Below, one piece after another: positions 1-7,872 of a stretch of DNA of 36,265 nt. Origin of the DNA: an uncultured Elusimicrobia bacterium (GTDB lineage Bacteria > Elusimicrobiota > Elusimicrobia > Elusimicrobiales > UBA9959); contig CAISZM010000011.1 of NCBI GenBank assembly GCA_903889965.1, positions 1 to 36,265 of the forward strand. The letters run 5' to 3'. Position 1 is the stretch's first letter. The number at the start of each line of letters is the position of its first letter. Position numbers and translations under genes: made by a program. The notes beneath the pieces were generated by a model, which was not told the origin of the DNA, ran no database searches, and saw nothing but the letters and a program-made list of their open reading frames with translations.

Positions 1-3000
1 CCCCGGCATATTGTAGTCCAGTATAAGCAGCTTGAACCTGGCGGGTTCCTGTTTAAGCAGGGAGAGGGCTTCCTCCCCCCCGGAGGTCTCGCGCGGCAGG
101 AAACCCCAGAAGAAGAACATCTCCCGCAGCGCCAGGCGGGTTAAGGGGCTGTCGTCGGTTAGCAGCACCTGCACCTGGTCCGCTCCCGGCAACGCCGAAA
201 CTTCCGCTGGTTTGTAGCCCGCGGGGCGGATAAGGGGCAGGCTGAAATAGAACGTGGATCCCCTGTCCTCCTGGCTTTCCAGCCAGATGCGCCCGTTCAT
301 GAGGCGGACGAGGGCCATGGAAATGCTGAGTCCCAGCCCGGTGCCGCCGAATTTCCTGGTCATGGAGCTGTCGCCCTGTGAGAACTTCTTGAATATCTCG
401 TCGCGCTTGGCCTCGGGGATGCCTATGCCTGTATCGGCCACGGAGAACTCGAGCGACTTGGAACCGTCCTCCGCGACGACCGCTTCCGCGGTGACGGACA
501 CCTGCCCTTTTTCGGTGAATTTTACGGCGTTGCCTACCAGGTTTATGAGAACCTGCCTGACGCGGCTGGGATCCCCCACCAGGCGGCCCATGACGGCCGG
601 GCTTACGCGGGAGACGAGCTCCAGCCCCTTGGCCGCCGCTTTGGCGCCGAAGATGTCCACCGAGTCCTCCACCGCGGCCTCAAGGTCGTAGGGTATGCTC
701 TCCACCTCGAGCTGACCCGCCTCTATCTTTGAGAAGTCCAGTATATCGTTCAGGAGCAGGAGCAGGCCGTTGGCGGAATTGTGTACCGTCTTAAGGTAGC
801 GGTGCTGCTCTTTGGTGAGCGCGGTATCCAGGGCCAGTTCGGTCATGCCGAGGATCGCGGTCATCGGGGTGCGTATCTCGTGGCTCATGTTGGCGAGGAA
901 ATCGCTCTTGGCCGTCGTCGCGGCGTTCGCGGCTTTTATAGCCTCGTTCAGGGAGATTTCAGACTCTTTGCGCAGCAGCGCTTCGCCGATATGGCTGGCT
1001 ATCCCCTCAAGCGCTTCGATGATGGGCAGGGTGAAGTAACCCAGCTTGAGGCTGTTGAGCTGCAGCAGGCCCATGATCTCAGCCTTTACACGGATGGGGA
1101 TGAGCGCTATGGAATTGTAGCCGTAGTGCATACAGTGGTTCCGGGGGTTAAGCCGCGGGTCTTTTCCCGGGGGCAGGTCCACCAGCGGAAGTGAATTGTT
1201 GGTCCAGAAACTTCCCCCCGGGGTAAAGAGGGCGTTGGAGGGGCTGGCCTTCCCGGAAATGACGAGGCCGCAAGTGCACTCCAGGTCCACCTTTCCGTCG
1301 GGCCCTAAACGGAGGCCGCCGTTCTTATTCCGGGCGATCAGGGAATTTTCGGTGCGAAGGAAGTCCGAGGGGAAGCCGCGCTGCGCGAAATAAGGAAAGT
1401 CTCCGTTTTCGCGGAGCCGGATGCCGGCCGCGTCCGCGCCCGTAACCTGCTGTATGGCGGTCAGGATCCGGTCCATCGAATCCCGGAATTCGGAATTGGA
1501 GTTTATGATACCCAGAACCGTGAGGGAAAGCTGGCGGTAAACTTCGGTCGTCTTGCGCTCAGTGATGTCGGTCAGCGTGCCTACCATCCTCAGCGCATGG
1601 CCCTGTGCATTATGTTCTACAGCTTTGCCGCGTATAACGAACCAGCGCCACTCTCCGGTTCTTATCTTCATGCGGAGTTCTACGGCGAAAATGCCGCTTT
1701 TCGCTATGGCTTCCTGCAAAACCTTTTCAACGCGTTCTATGTCCTCCGTATGGACGAGCTGACGCCAGGAAGTGTAATTGGCCGGGAATTCTTTGTCTTC
1801 GCAGCCGAGCAGGGCATAGTAGATAGGGCTGAAAAAAGCGCCGCCGGTGGTAACGTCCCAGTCCCAAAACCCTTCGTTTACGGCGGAGACGGTAATCGCA
1901 TAGCGGGTTTCGCTCGCTTTCAGCGCACGCTCCGCGCGCCGCTGGTTCATTATTTTGAGGAGATAATTGGCTACGATCTGGACCTGTTCCGCGTCGTAGT
2001 CGGTATAGTCCGAGGCCTTGTTCCCCACGCCGAATATCTTTTTTGTCTTTCCGTTCTCCATCACCGGCACGCTCAGGAGCCTGGCAAGCCGGGGGTGTCC
2101 CGGGGGCATCCCTTTGCGGTTCGGCGACGCGGGGTAGTCGTTGTAGATAACCGCCCGCTTCGCGCTCACGCAATCCACCCAGTTGCCCGCGCTCTCCAGT
2201 GTATAGTGGCCCGCATGGATCACTGTGCAGTTCTTCCTGGCCTCGGCGTTCCAGGCCGTAAGCTGCACATTTTCCTGATCTTCCGAAACCAGGTGGAGGA
2301 AGCCGAGGGTGCTGCCGGTCAATGCCACCGCTATATCCAGCGTGCGCGAGTATAGTTCGGCGTCGGTCAGTCCGGAAACCTTCCCGTAAAGTTCAAGGAG
2401 CATTTTGCGCCCCTCGGCCTCCAGCCGCAGGCGCTCTTCATCCCGTCTTCGTTCCGTGACGTCTTCCGAGATGCCGAGCAGGTAGACGGGGATTCCCTGC
2501 TCGTCCAGTATCGGTATTTTTTTAGTATGGAGTATCCTGCTACCGGCAGCGGTCTCTATTGTCTCACTGGGAATATCCAGGAGTTCTTTCGAAGCCAGGA
2601 CTTTGCGGTCGTGCTCGATGAAAAGATCGGCCTCGTCTTTCGGGAAGAAATCGTAGTCGTTCTTCCCGTAAAGCTCTTCCCGGTTATGGCCCAGTAATTT
2701 CTCGCCGGCTTTATTAAGCCGCACGAAGCGCAGTTTTTCGGCGTCCTTCACGAATACCATGTCCGGTATGTTTTCTACGACGCTAGAGAGGAACCGTTCG
2801 CTGCTCCTGAGTTCCGCCTGTTGCCTGGCCGCGCCCCGGTCCGTGCGGCGCAGCAGGGTCAGCAGGAGGCCGAGTAACCCGGCCAGCACGATCCCGGAAA
2901 TACTGATCGTCAGGGACCGGAACTGCTCCATCCGCACAATAGCCAGCGCGCCGGCTAGCAGCGCTGCCGCGGCAGCGCTATATATGAAAAAGAGGAGCCT

Positions 3001-3033
3001 TTTATTCAGGCCCTTTGTCCGCTCTTGGTCCAT
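1..3033 (-). CDS. Hybrid sensor histidine kinase (PAS-GAF-PAS-GAF-HisKA-HATPase-REC), 3' end outside window
   Basis: Membrane-bound two-component hybrid kinase; 1011 codons are visible and the C-terminus runs off the left edge. Read on the minus strand from ATG at 3033. Two hydrophobic segments lie at about residues 12-30 and 36-55 with no large periplasmic loop. They are followed by a PAS domain (~80-195, ending ITERR-like DVTERRR), a GAF domain (~214-363), a second PAS (~372-491, ending DITERK) and a second GAF (~500-690). HisKA has the phospho-acceptor motif SHEIRTP near residue 716. The HATPase domain has the N box NLVGNAVKFT (~830), DTGIGIP and GGTGLGLSI (~898). A receiver domain begins near residue 954 (LLTDDSP) and reaches LILDYNMPG at the edge, where D is the expected phosphoacceptor. 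Domain assignments are by motif reading. The stimulus and partner regulator are unknown; cytosolic sensing through PAS/GAF is inferred from the minimal periplasmic part. Confidence 0.93.
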   Translation of the reverse strand, partial: MDQERTKGLNKRLLFFIYSAAAAALLAGALAIVRMEQFRSLTISISGIVLAGLLGLLLTLLRRTDRGAARQQAELRSSERFLSSVVENIPDMVFVKDAEKLRFVRLNKAGEKLLGHNREELYGKNDYDFFPKDEADLFIEHDRKVLASKELLDIPSETIETAAGSRILHTKKIPILDEQGIPVYLLGISEDVTERRRDEERLRLEAEGRKMLLELYGKVSGLTDAELYSRTLDIAVALTGSTLGFLHLVSEDQENVQLTAWNAEARKNCTVIHAGHYTLESAGNWVDCVSAKRAVIYNDYPASPNRKGMPPGHPRLARLLSVPVMENGKTKKIFGVGNKASDYTDYDAEQVQIVANYLLKIMNQRRAERALKASETRYAITVSAVNEGFWDWDVTTGGAFFSPIYYALLGCEDKEFPANYTSWRQLVHTEDIERVEKVLQEAIAKSGIFAVELRMKIRTGEWRWFVIRGKAVEHNAQGHALRMVGTLTDITERKTTEVYRQLSLTVLGIINSNSEFRDSMDRILTAIQQVTGADAAGIRLRENGDFPYFAQRGFPSDFLRTENSLIARNKNGGLRLGPDGKVDLECTCGLVISGKASPSNALFTPGGSFWTNNSLPLVDLPPGKDPRLNPRNHCMHYGYNSIALIPIRVKAEIMGLLQLNSLKLGYFTLPIIEALEGIASHIGEALLRKESEISLNEAIKAANAATTAKSDFLANMSHEIRTPMTAILGMTELALDTALTKEQHRYLKTVHNSANGLLLLLNDILDFSKIEAGQLEVESIPYDLEAAVEDSVDIFGAKAAAKGLELVSRVSPAVMGRLVGDPSRVRQVLINLVGNAVKFTEKGQVSVTAEAVVAEDGSKSLEFSVADTGIGIPEAKRDEIFKKFSQGDSSMTRKFGGTGLGLSISMALVRLMNGRIWLESQEDRGSTFYFSLPLIRPAGYKPAEVSALPGADQVQVLLTDDSPLTRLALREMFFFWGFLPRETSGGEEALSLLKQEPARFKLLILDYNMPG

Positions 3034-3042
3034 AGAATCACT

Positions 3043-3071
3043 ATTATACACCACTTCCCATAGGGCGTGAA
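3043..3071 (-). promoter_or_regulatory. Candidate promoter of the hybrid kinase gene, leaderless geometry
   Basis: On the minus strand a perfect TATAAT lies at 3043-3048, with TTCACG (4 of 6 matches to TTGACA) at 3066-3071 and a 17-bp spacer. Transcription would start at about 3036, only 3-4 nt before the ATG at 3033, so no Shine-Dalgarno sequence could be present in the mRNA. Confidence 0.5.
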
Positions 3072-3111
3072 AATCGATTTTAAGGCCTTGGCCGCCTGAT
3101 GGCCGTTTGAT

Positions 3112-3202
3112 GCGCATGGCGCCTGTTACGGCACTGGCATAGCCTTGAGCATAGCTCCCGGCCGTCTGTTGCGCATAGCGCTTTACGGCATGGCCATAGG
3201 CC
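3112..3202. repeat. Cluster of five short palindromes with ATA/ATG centres
   Basis: Five inverted repeats share a three-base centre but differ in their arms: GCGC-ATG-GCGC (3112-3122), GGC-ATA-GCC (3136-3144), GAGC-ATA-GCTC (3147-3157), GCGC-ATA-GCGC (3171-3181) and GGCC-ATA-GGCC (3192-3202). Their centres are 23, 12, 24 and 21 bp apart. Part of the array also reads as an imperfect 59-bp tandem duplication (GGCCGT at 3101 and 3160). The cluster sits in the divergent gap between the kinase gene and the small RNA promoter. Function unknown; phased protein-binding sites or RNA hairpins are both possible. Confidence 0.5.
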
Positions 3203-3247
3203 TTGATACGGCACAGGAGAGTGTTCGTGGATCACGGACGCAGGGCC

Positions 3248-3276
3248 TTGACTTTTGGGTTTTTGGGGGCTATATT
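3248..3276 (+). promoter_or_regulatory. Sigma70-type promoter on the plus strand
   Basis: TTGACT at 3248-3253 and TATATT at 3271-3276 are separated by exactly 17 bp. It points at a ~105-nt segment that ends in an intrinsic terminator and contains no convincing protein gene. Confidence 0.55.
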
Positions 3277-3282
3277 ATAAGT

Positions 3283-3388
3283 AGAAGCGGGGTCCCAGTG
3301 AGGGGTGGTAGGAGTAGCGGTGGCAGAGGCGGTAGCAGTGTCGGGACCCACAGAGGGCGGGCTTAGCACAGCCCGCCCCGTTTTTTTT
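3283..3388 (+). ncRNA. Candidate small RNA, G-rich, with intrinsic terminator
   Basis: I do not recognise a known RNA family. The case rests on a promoter (TTGACT-17-TATATT) directly upstream, a length of about 105 nt, and a strong terminator hairpin at the end. A 7-bp stem, GGGTCCC (3290-3296) with GGGACCC (3343-3349), encloses a ~46-nt stretch that is almost free of C and made of GGTAG, GGAG and GGTGG elements, so it should stay largely single stranded or form a G-quadruplex. It could base-pair with C/U-rich mRNA leaders, which is inference. A short reading frame crosses it, but it has no good ribosome binding site and a low-complexity Gly/Arg/Ser product. Confidence 0.45.
3355..3388 (+). 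terminator. Intrinsic terminator of the candidate small RNA
   Basis: A 9-bp perfect GC-rich stem, GGGCGGGCT (3355-3363) with AGCCCGCCC (3370-3378), has a 6-nt loop and is followed within two bases by eight T (3381-3388) on the plus strand. Confidence 0.8.
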
Positions 3389-3453
3389 ATCCCAAACTGT
3401 CAAAACGGACCGGGCCGTATAGCCGGTGAAGCGTCTAGCCTGATAAACGGCGC

Positions 3454-3480
3454 AAAAAAAGGGCCCCCCTGCGGGAGCCC
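3454..3480 (-). terminator. Intrinsic terminator after the OmpA-like gene
   Basis: On the minus strand GGGCTCCC, loop GCAG and GGGGGCCC (one G-T pair) are followed by seven T, 20 bp beyond the stop codon at 3501. It closes the proposed surface operon. Confidence 0.8.
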
Positions 3481-3500
3481 TTTTGCGGTTTCTGCCGCTC

Positions 3501-4592
3501 TTATTTGTCCAGGATCTTGAATTCTATCCTGCGGTTGGCTTCGCGTCCCTCATGGGTGGAATTGTCGGCGATAGGCATTGTGTCGCCGTGGCTTATGCTG
3601 GTAAGCCTGTCGGCCGCTATGCCCTGGTCCACCAGGTAGGCTTTTGCCGCAGCTGCGCGCTGCTCGGAAAGCTGCAGGTTGTAATCATCGGCGCCGGTGC
3701 TGTCGGTGTGGCCGTGTATCTCCATGCGTACAGTGTCCCGGGCCTTCAGCGCGGTCACTATCTCGTCCAGCTGCTTCCGGCCGTCCGCAGTGAGTACAGC
3801 GGAATTGAGTTCAAAGTTGACGGAATTCAGTACCCAGTCGGCCTTGGGCGCCTCGGCGCCTGAATCCTTGGTATCGGTCGACAGTACCGGCGCCGGGGCT
3901 ACGGGCGCGGGAGGCGGTTCGGGCGCGGCAACCGGGGCAGGCACGGGCGCCGGAGCAGGGGCCGCGACGGGCTCGGGAGCCGGGGCAACAACGGGTGCCG
4001 GCGCCGGGGCAGCCGGCTTCTCTGCGATAGGCTGGGGTTTATTCTTCGGGCCGCCTACCCAGAAACCCAGTTTCAGCGACGCGGCCAGCACCTGGAAATC
4101 GTTGTGGATAGAGCTCATCGAAGCCAGGTAATAGTCCACGCTTAAACCTACGGAGACGAGTGGGCTGGCGAAGAAATCAGCTCCGGCGCCGGCGGTAGCG
4201 GCAAAAGAGGACTTGCGGAAACTTTCCGTGAATTTCACAAAGGTCATCATGCCAAGGCCGGCGTGCACGTTAGGGTTCCAGCGCGATTTGGGACCGAGCT
4301 GGTAGAATGCGTTAACCATCTGGGGTTGTATATGGAGCGGTGAATTCTTGAAGTGCAGGTTATCGTAAGAGATGCCTACACCCCAGCGTTCGCTTAGCCC
4401 GGTCCTGGCCCAGAAACCCCAGGCCATGTCGGGGTCAAAGGTTTTTGTGAGGTATTCAGACCTCACCGGAAGATCCACTCCGCCGTCGAGGCCTATGCCC
4501 ACCCGGCGGGTCAGGTCATTGCCCCGCGCCGGCATATAGAGCATGCCGGTCAATATCATCAGAAGGACTGCGCGCGTTCCTGTATTTTTCAT
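3501..4592 (-). CDS. OmpA-family outer membrane protein with peptidoglycan-binding domain
   Basis: A 363-aa predicted outer membrane protein that would tie the outer membrane to peptidoglycan. A signal peptide occupies residues 1-24 (ending MLYMPARG). Residues ~30-180 are Gly/aromatic-rich alternating segments consistent with an eight-stranded barrel. Residues ~185-245 form a Pro/Ala repeat linker (PAPAP, PEPVA), and ~252-363 is an OmpA C-terminal domain with HGHTD (D297), SEQRA (R312) and the closing NRRIEF. Length and order match OmpA/OprF-type proteins. The start ATG follows GAGG-containing sequence and lies 15 bp after the stop of the trimeric autotransporter gene, so the two are probably co-transcribed; a terminator follows. 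Its role next to two adhesins is inferred to be envelope support. Confidence 0.92.
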   Translation of the reverse strand: MKNTGTRAVLLMILTGMLYMPARGNDLTRRVGIGLDGGVDLPVRSEYLTKTFDPDMAWGFWARTGLSERWGVGISYDNLHFKNSPLHIQPQMVNAFYQLGPKSRWNPNVHAGLGMMTFVKFTESFRKSSFAATAGAGADFFASPLVSVGLSVDYYLASMSSIHNDFQVLAASLKLGFWVGGPKNKPQPIAEKPAAPAPAPVVAPAPEPVAAPAPAPVPAPVAAPEPPPAPVAPAPVLSTDTKDSGAEAPKADWVLNSVNFELNSAVLTADGRKQLDEIVTALKARDTVRMEIHGHTDSTGADDYNLQLSEQRAAAAKAYLVDQGIAADRLTSISHGDTMPIADNSTHEGREANRRIEFKILDK

Positions 4593-4607
4593 AATTTGAA
4601 CCTCGTC

Positions 4608-7600
4608 TTACCAGCTGAAAGAGAAGCCCGCGTTGGGGATTATGGTATCCGAAGAGCCGTAGCCCATGCCGGCCGACATCGTGATGTTGTCGCCCACCCG
4701 GCCTTTTAAGCCGACGGCCATGGCGTTGGCGCCTTTGAAGTGGCCGTAGCCCATGCCCACGGAGAAGTTGTCCCCCTGGGCCGGCTCCGGTATGGCCGCC
4801 ATCGCGGCTACTCCGGCGATGCCCGAGAAAGCCTGCTTCAGCTGTTTGAAGTTGACAGCGTCGTAGTCGGACTTGCCGTCCGCCACGCCCGTCACTTTCA
4901 CCGGCGCGCCATAGGTGTCCTGGAAGGTGGCGCCGGTGTCGGCGAAACTCAAAGAGGTGGAATGCGTGCCGCCGCTTATCACCGTCGCGTCTTCGGTTAC
5001 AACCATGCCGTGGGTATCGCCTAAGCCGTTGGTAAGCGTCAGGGAGGCGGAGGCTTCGCCCGCCGCACCTTCGGCTATGGTGATGCCGCCGTTGGCGCCT
5101 ATCTCGGCGTGAGGGCCGGTCTCGCCGGCGTTGATCAGCGTCATAGCGCTCGCGGTGTTTTCCCCGCCTTCCAGTACGCTCGCGCCCGTTACGGCGGCGT
5201 GGACCGTGCCGCCACCCTCATTATTGACCACGCGTATCTCGGCGGCTGAGCCCCCGCCGTTGCCTATCACCGTAAGAGGCGCGTAGATCCTATTGGCCAC
5301 ATCGGCTAAAATGGCGTTTTCACCGGCGTTTTCAACTATCGATCCGTACTTGGCGCTCGGCGCGTTCGCCGGCGAGGGTTCGGGGCTTCCAAGGGACGCT
5401 ACCATGACGTTGGCGCCGGCCGCCGCGTGGATGAAATTATCGCCTTCCTCGGAAACAATAGTATTGTTCTGGCTGGCGGTGATATTGTTGTTCAGGTCGG
5501 CGGAGATGGTGTTGCTGCCCCCGGGGCAGGAATCACCGTCGCAGGCTGCCGCGGCCGATATGGTATTGTCCTTGCCCTTGATATCCACGCCGGTGCCGCC
5601 GGTTACTTGTATGGCGTCGGTCGCGTCCGCGTAGGTCGCGTCGTTCCCGATGACGTTCAGGGCGGAATTAAGCGTATTGCTGACTCCCGAGGTTATAGTA
5701 TTGGCGGAGGTGGCTTTGATATCCACGCCGGTGCCGCCGGTTACCTGTATGGCGTCGGTAGCGTCCGCGTAGGTGGCGCCGTTGCCGATGACGTTCAGGG
5801 CGGAGTTAAGCGTATTGCTGACGCCCGAGGTCATCGTAATGGCGTCGGTGGCCTTGACGTCCACGCCGGCGCCGGCGGTTACCTGCATGGCGTCGGTAGC
5901 GTCCGCGTAGTCCACCATGCTGTTTCCGATAAAGGTGTAACCGGATACCAGGTTGTTGGCGTCCTCGGCGTAAAGGAGATTGTTCCCGGAAAAAGGGACT
6001 TCGTCGGAATGGTAGGCGTAAACCGCGTTAGCGCCCGCCTCCATCACGTTGTACGCGTCGGCGCCGAGATAATTTTCCCAGCCCGAAACGATCCGGTTGT
6101 TGCCGTCCGCGGTCATCGTATTGTCCCCGCCCTTGATGTCCACGCCGGTGCCGCCCGTCACGCGGATGGCGTCGGTAGAATCGGCGTAGTTTATGCCGTT
6201 CCCCATCACGTTCAGGTTGGAGCTCAGGGTATTGCTGATCCCGCTCGCGATGGTGTTGGTGTTGGCGGCGTAGATGGCGTTGTCGCCGTCCGAGGTGATG
6301 GTGTTGAGGTCGGCCGCGTAGATGGTGTTGGTGTGGTCCGACTCTATGAGGTTCGATGTGCCGGCCGAGACGGTATTGCGCTCGGCGTTCAGCGTGATGT
6401 CGCCGCCGTCGCCGTATTCGTCCACCACGCTCTTAATGCTGACGCCGGAGCCGTCCACAACCTCTATGGCGTCCGAGGATTCGTTATAGGTGGGTTTGTC
6501 CCCTATGACGGTCATGGGCGCCATCAGGGTATTACTGGCCGTGGCGGTCATGTTGTTGCTTAAACCGGTAACGGTGTTGACCGAAGTGCCGGCATTGCCG
6601 ATAGTGTTTACGGAATTGGCCGTATTGACACCCATATAGTTGTATTTCGCTTCGATATCGTTAGTGCCGGTGGTGGCATTGGCCTCGATCAGGTTCGAGG
6701 AATCAGTGGCTCCGCCGATGGCTACGCTGGTGACGCCCCCGACATTGGTGGCGTTGATAACCTGGACTTCACCGGAGGAAGCCGTGCCTACCGCAAGGGT
6801 CGCGCTGGCGTCCTGGAGCGTCAGGCTGGAAGAATGAGTGCCGCCGGTCAGGGTGGTAACGGCCGCGTCGATGGTCAGGCCATGCCCGCCGTTCACGTCG
6901 TTCAATAGGGTCACGGTGTCGCCAGCAGCGTCGACATTCAGGCCGGCGGAGGATACTCCCGTAAGGGAAACCGCGCCGCCATTGGTGACCGTAAGACCCC
7001 TTCCATCCGCGGTCAGAGCTTTAACCTGGGTGGCTGTGGTGGTAACGGCGGAGCCGCCGGTGACCGACATTGTGTTGGATGTCGCGGCGACAAGGTTATT
7101 GACAGCGCTGTTCAGTGAAATGGCGTTAGCCTGGCTGGCGCCGCCCACGGTGAGGCTGGCCGCGCTGTTGGTAAGGACGGTGCTGTTTTCGTTCGACTGT
7201 ATGGTGGTTATTGTGGAGGGGACAGCCGCTCCGCCCGATCCGCCGACATCAACGATGAAAGACTCGTTGGCTGTTAGCCCGTCTGTATTTACCTTGATAG
7301 CCGCATCGGAAGCAGTATTGAGGATAAGGTTACTGAAGCCGGCGGCGGTGATGCTGGTGGCGCCGGTGATGGCGCCCACGCTGGTTATGCCGTTATTGTT
7401 ATTTGTAATCCCCCCGATCACGTCGAGGCCGTTGTCCACGTCCAGGTTGCCGCTTACCGTGGTCTGGTCGTTAGTGGCGTTGCCCAGCGTTGTGCTGCCG
7501 GTGGAGGTCAGGTTGTTTACGCCGCTGATGGAGCCCGCGTTGGATATGCCGTCGCCGCCGTTGTTTATTCCGTTCGAGACGATGTTGCCGTATACGTTTA

Positions 7601-7850
7601 ACGTCCCGTCCACATCCGTAGTTGCGGCCTGCAGGTAAGTGTGGTCTGAAGTCGTGTAAAATGGGGTTACACCGCTTACATCGATGGCAAGATATTCGGA
7701 CCCCGGCTGCAGCTGGTCCGTATCCGCGCTAAGTATGATGGAATCGTTGTATGCAATGGTCGTTATGGCGAGCGCCGGAGCCGCCGCGAATGTCGCGAGG
7801 GCCAATATGGCCGCCGATACTTTGTGCAGGTTGAAGGGATGGGGTTTCAT
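4608..7850 (-). CDS. YadA-like trimeric autotransporter adhesin
   Basis: A 1080-aa type Vc secreted adhesin. A signal peptide covers residues 1-28 (ending AAPALA). The long passenger is poor in Cys and rich in Asn/Thr/Ala/Val, with recurring GGTGVDIK, SNTLNS and NVIGN motifs. A 46-aa unit is tandemly repeated around residues 618-756. A YadA-type neck (VADGKSDYDAVNFKQL, ~985-1003) precedes a ~70-residue C-terminal anchor ending in aromatic-terminated strands (NAGFSFSW), which in this family forms a 12-strand barrel by trimerisation. AAGGA lies 6 bp before the ATG. The only cysteine pair, CDGDSC, lies near residue 768 between repeats. The gene lies 22 bp after the preceding small secreted-protein gene. 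The ligand is not predictable from sequence. Confidence 0.9.
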   Translation of the reverse strand: MKPHPFNLHKVSAAILALATFAAAPALAITTIAYNDSIILSADTDQLQPGSEYLAIDVSGVTPFYTTSDHTYLQAATTDVDGTLNVYGNIVSNGINNGGDGISNAGSISGVNNLTSTGSTTLGNATNDQTTVSGNLDVDNGLDVIGGITNNNNGITSVGAITGATSITAAGFSNLILNTASDAAIKVNTDGLTANESFIVDVGGSGGAAVPSTITTIQSNENSTVLTNSAASLTVGGASQANAISLNSAVNNLVAATSNTMSVTGGSAVTTTATQVKALTADGRGLTVTNGGAVSLTGVSSAGLNVDAAGDTVTLLNDVNGGHGLTIDAAVTTLTGGTHSSSLTLQDASATLAVGTASSGEVQVINATNVGGVTSVAIGGATDSSNLIEANATTGTNDIEAKYNYMGVNTANSVNTIGNAGTSVNTVTGLSNNMTATASNTLMAPMTVIGDKPTYNESSDAIEVVDGSGVSIKSVVDEYGDGGDITLNAERNTVSAGTSNLIESDHTNTIYAADLNTITSDGDNAIYAANTNTIASGISNTLSSNLNVMGNGINYADSTDAIRVTGGTGVDIKGGDNTMTADGNNRIVSGWENYLGADAYNVMEAGANAVYAYHSDEVPFSGNNLLYAEDANNLVSGYTFIGNSMVDYADATDAMQVTAGAGVDVKATDAITMTSGVSNTLNSALNVIGNGATYADATDAIQVTGGTGVDIKATSANTITSGVSNTLNSALNVIGNDATYADATDAIQVTGGTGVDIKGKDNTISAAAACDGDSCPGGSNTISADLNNNITASQNNTIVSEEGDNFIHAAAGANVMVASLGSPEPSPANAPSAKYGSIVENAGENAILADVANRIYAPLTVIGNGGGSAAEIRVVNNEGGGTVHAAVTGASVLEGGENTASAMTLINAGETGPHAEIGANGGITIAEGAAGEASASLTLTNGLGDTHGMVVTEDATVISGGTHSTSLSFADTGATFQDTYGAPVKVTGVADGKSDYDAVNFKQLKQAFSGIAGVAAMAAIPEPAQGDNFSVGMGYGHFKGANAMAVGLKGRVGDNITMSAGMGYGSSDTIIPNAGFSFSW
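5581..5994 (-). repeat. 138-bp tandem repeats inside the trimeric autotransporter gene
   Basis: Equivalent points (a/acgtccacg-type motif) occur at 5581, 5719 and 5857, giving exactly 138 bp (46 codons) between copies; a further diverged copy starts at 6136, 279 bp on. The first two copies are nearly identical at DNA level. Each encodes a TDAIQVTGG-GVDIKA / SNTLNSALNVIGN unit. Because the period is a multiple of three, unequal recombination would change passenger length without breaking the frame. Confidence 0.8.
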
Positions 7851-7872
7851 TTGTTTCCTTTTGATCCTCTGG

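Noticed and set aside
3145-3366. 73-codon plus-strand frame in the kinase-OmpA gap
   Set aside because: Its start precedes the promoter at 3248-3276, and the product is low-complexity Gly/Arg/Ser. The segment is better explained as a small RNA.
5581-6200. CRISPR-like regular repeats
   Set aside because: The 138-bp period is a multiple of three, lies inside an open adhesin gene and has no short repeat/unique spacer pattern.
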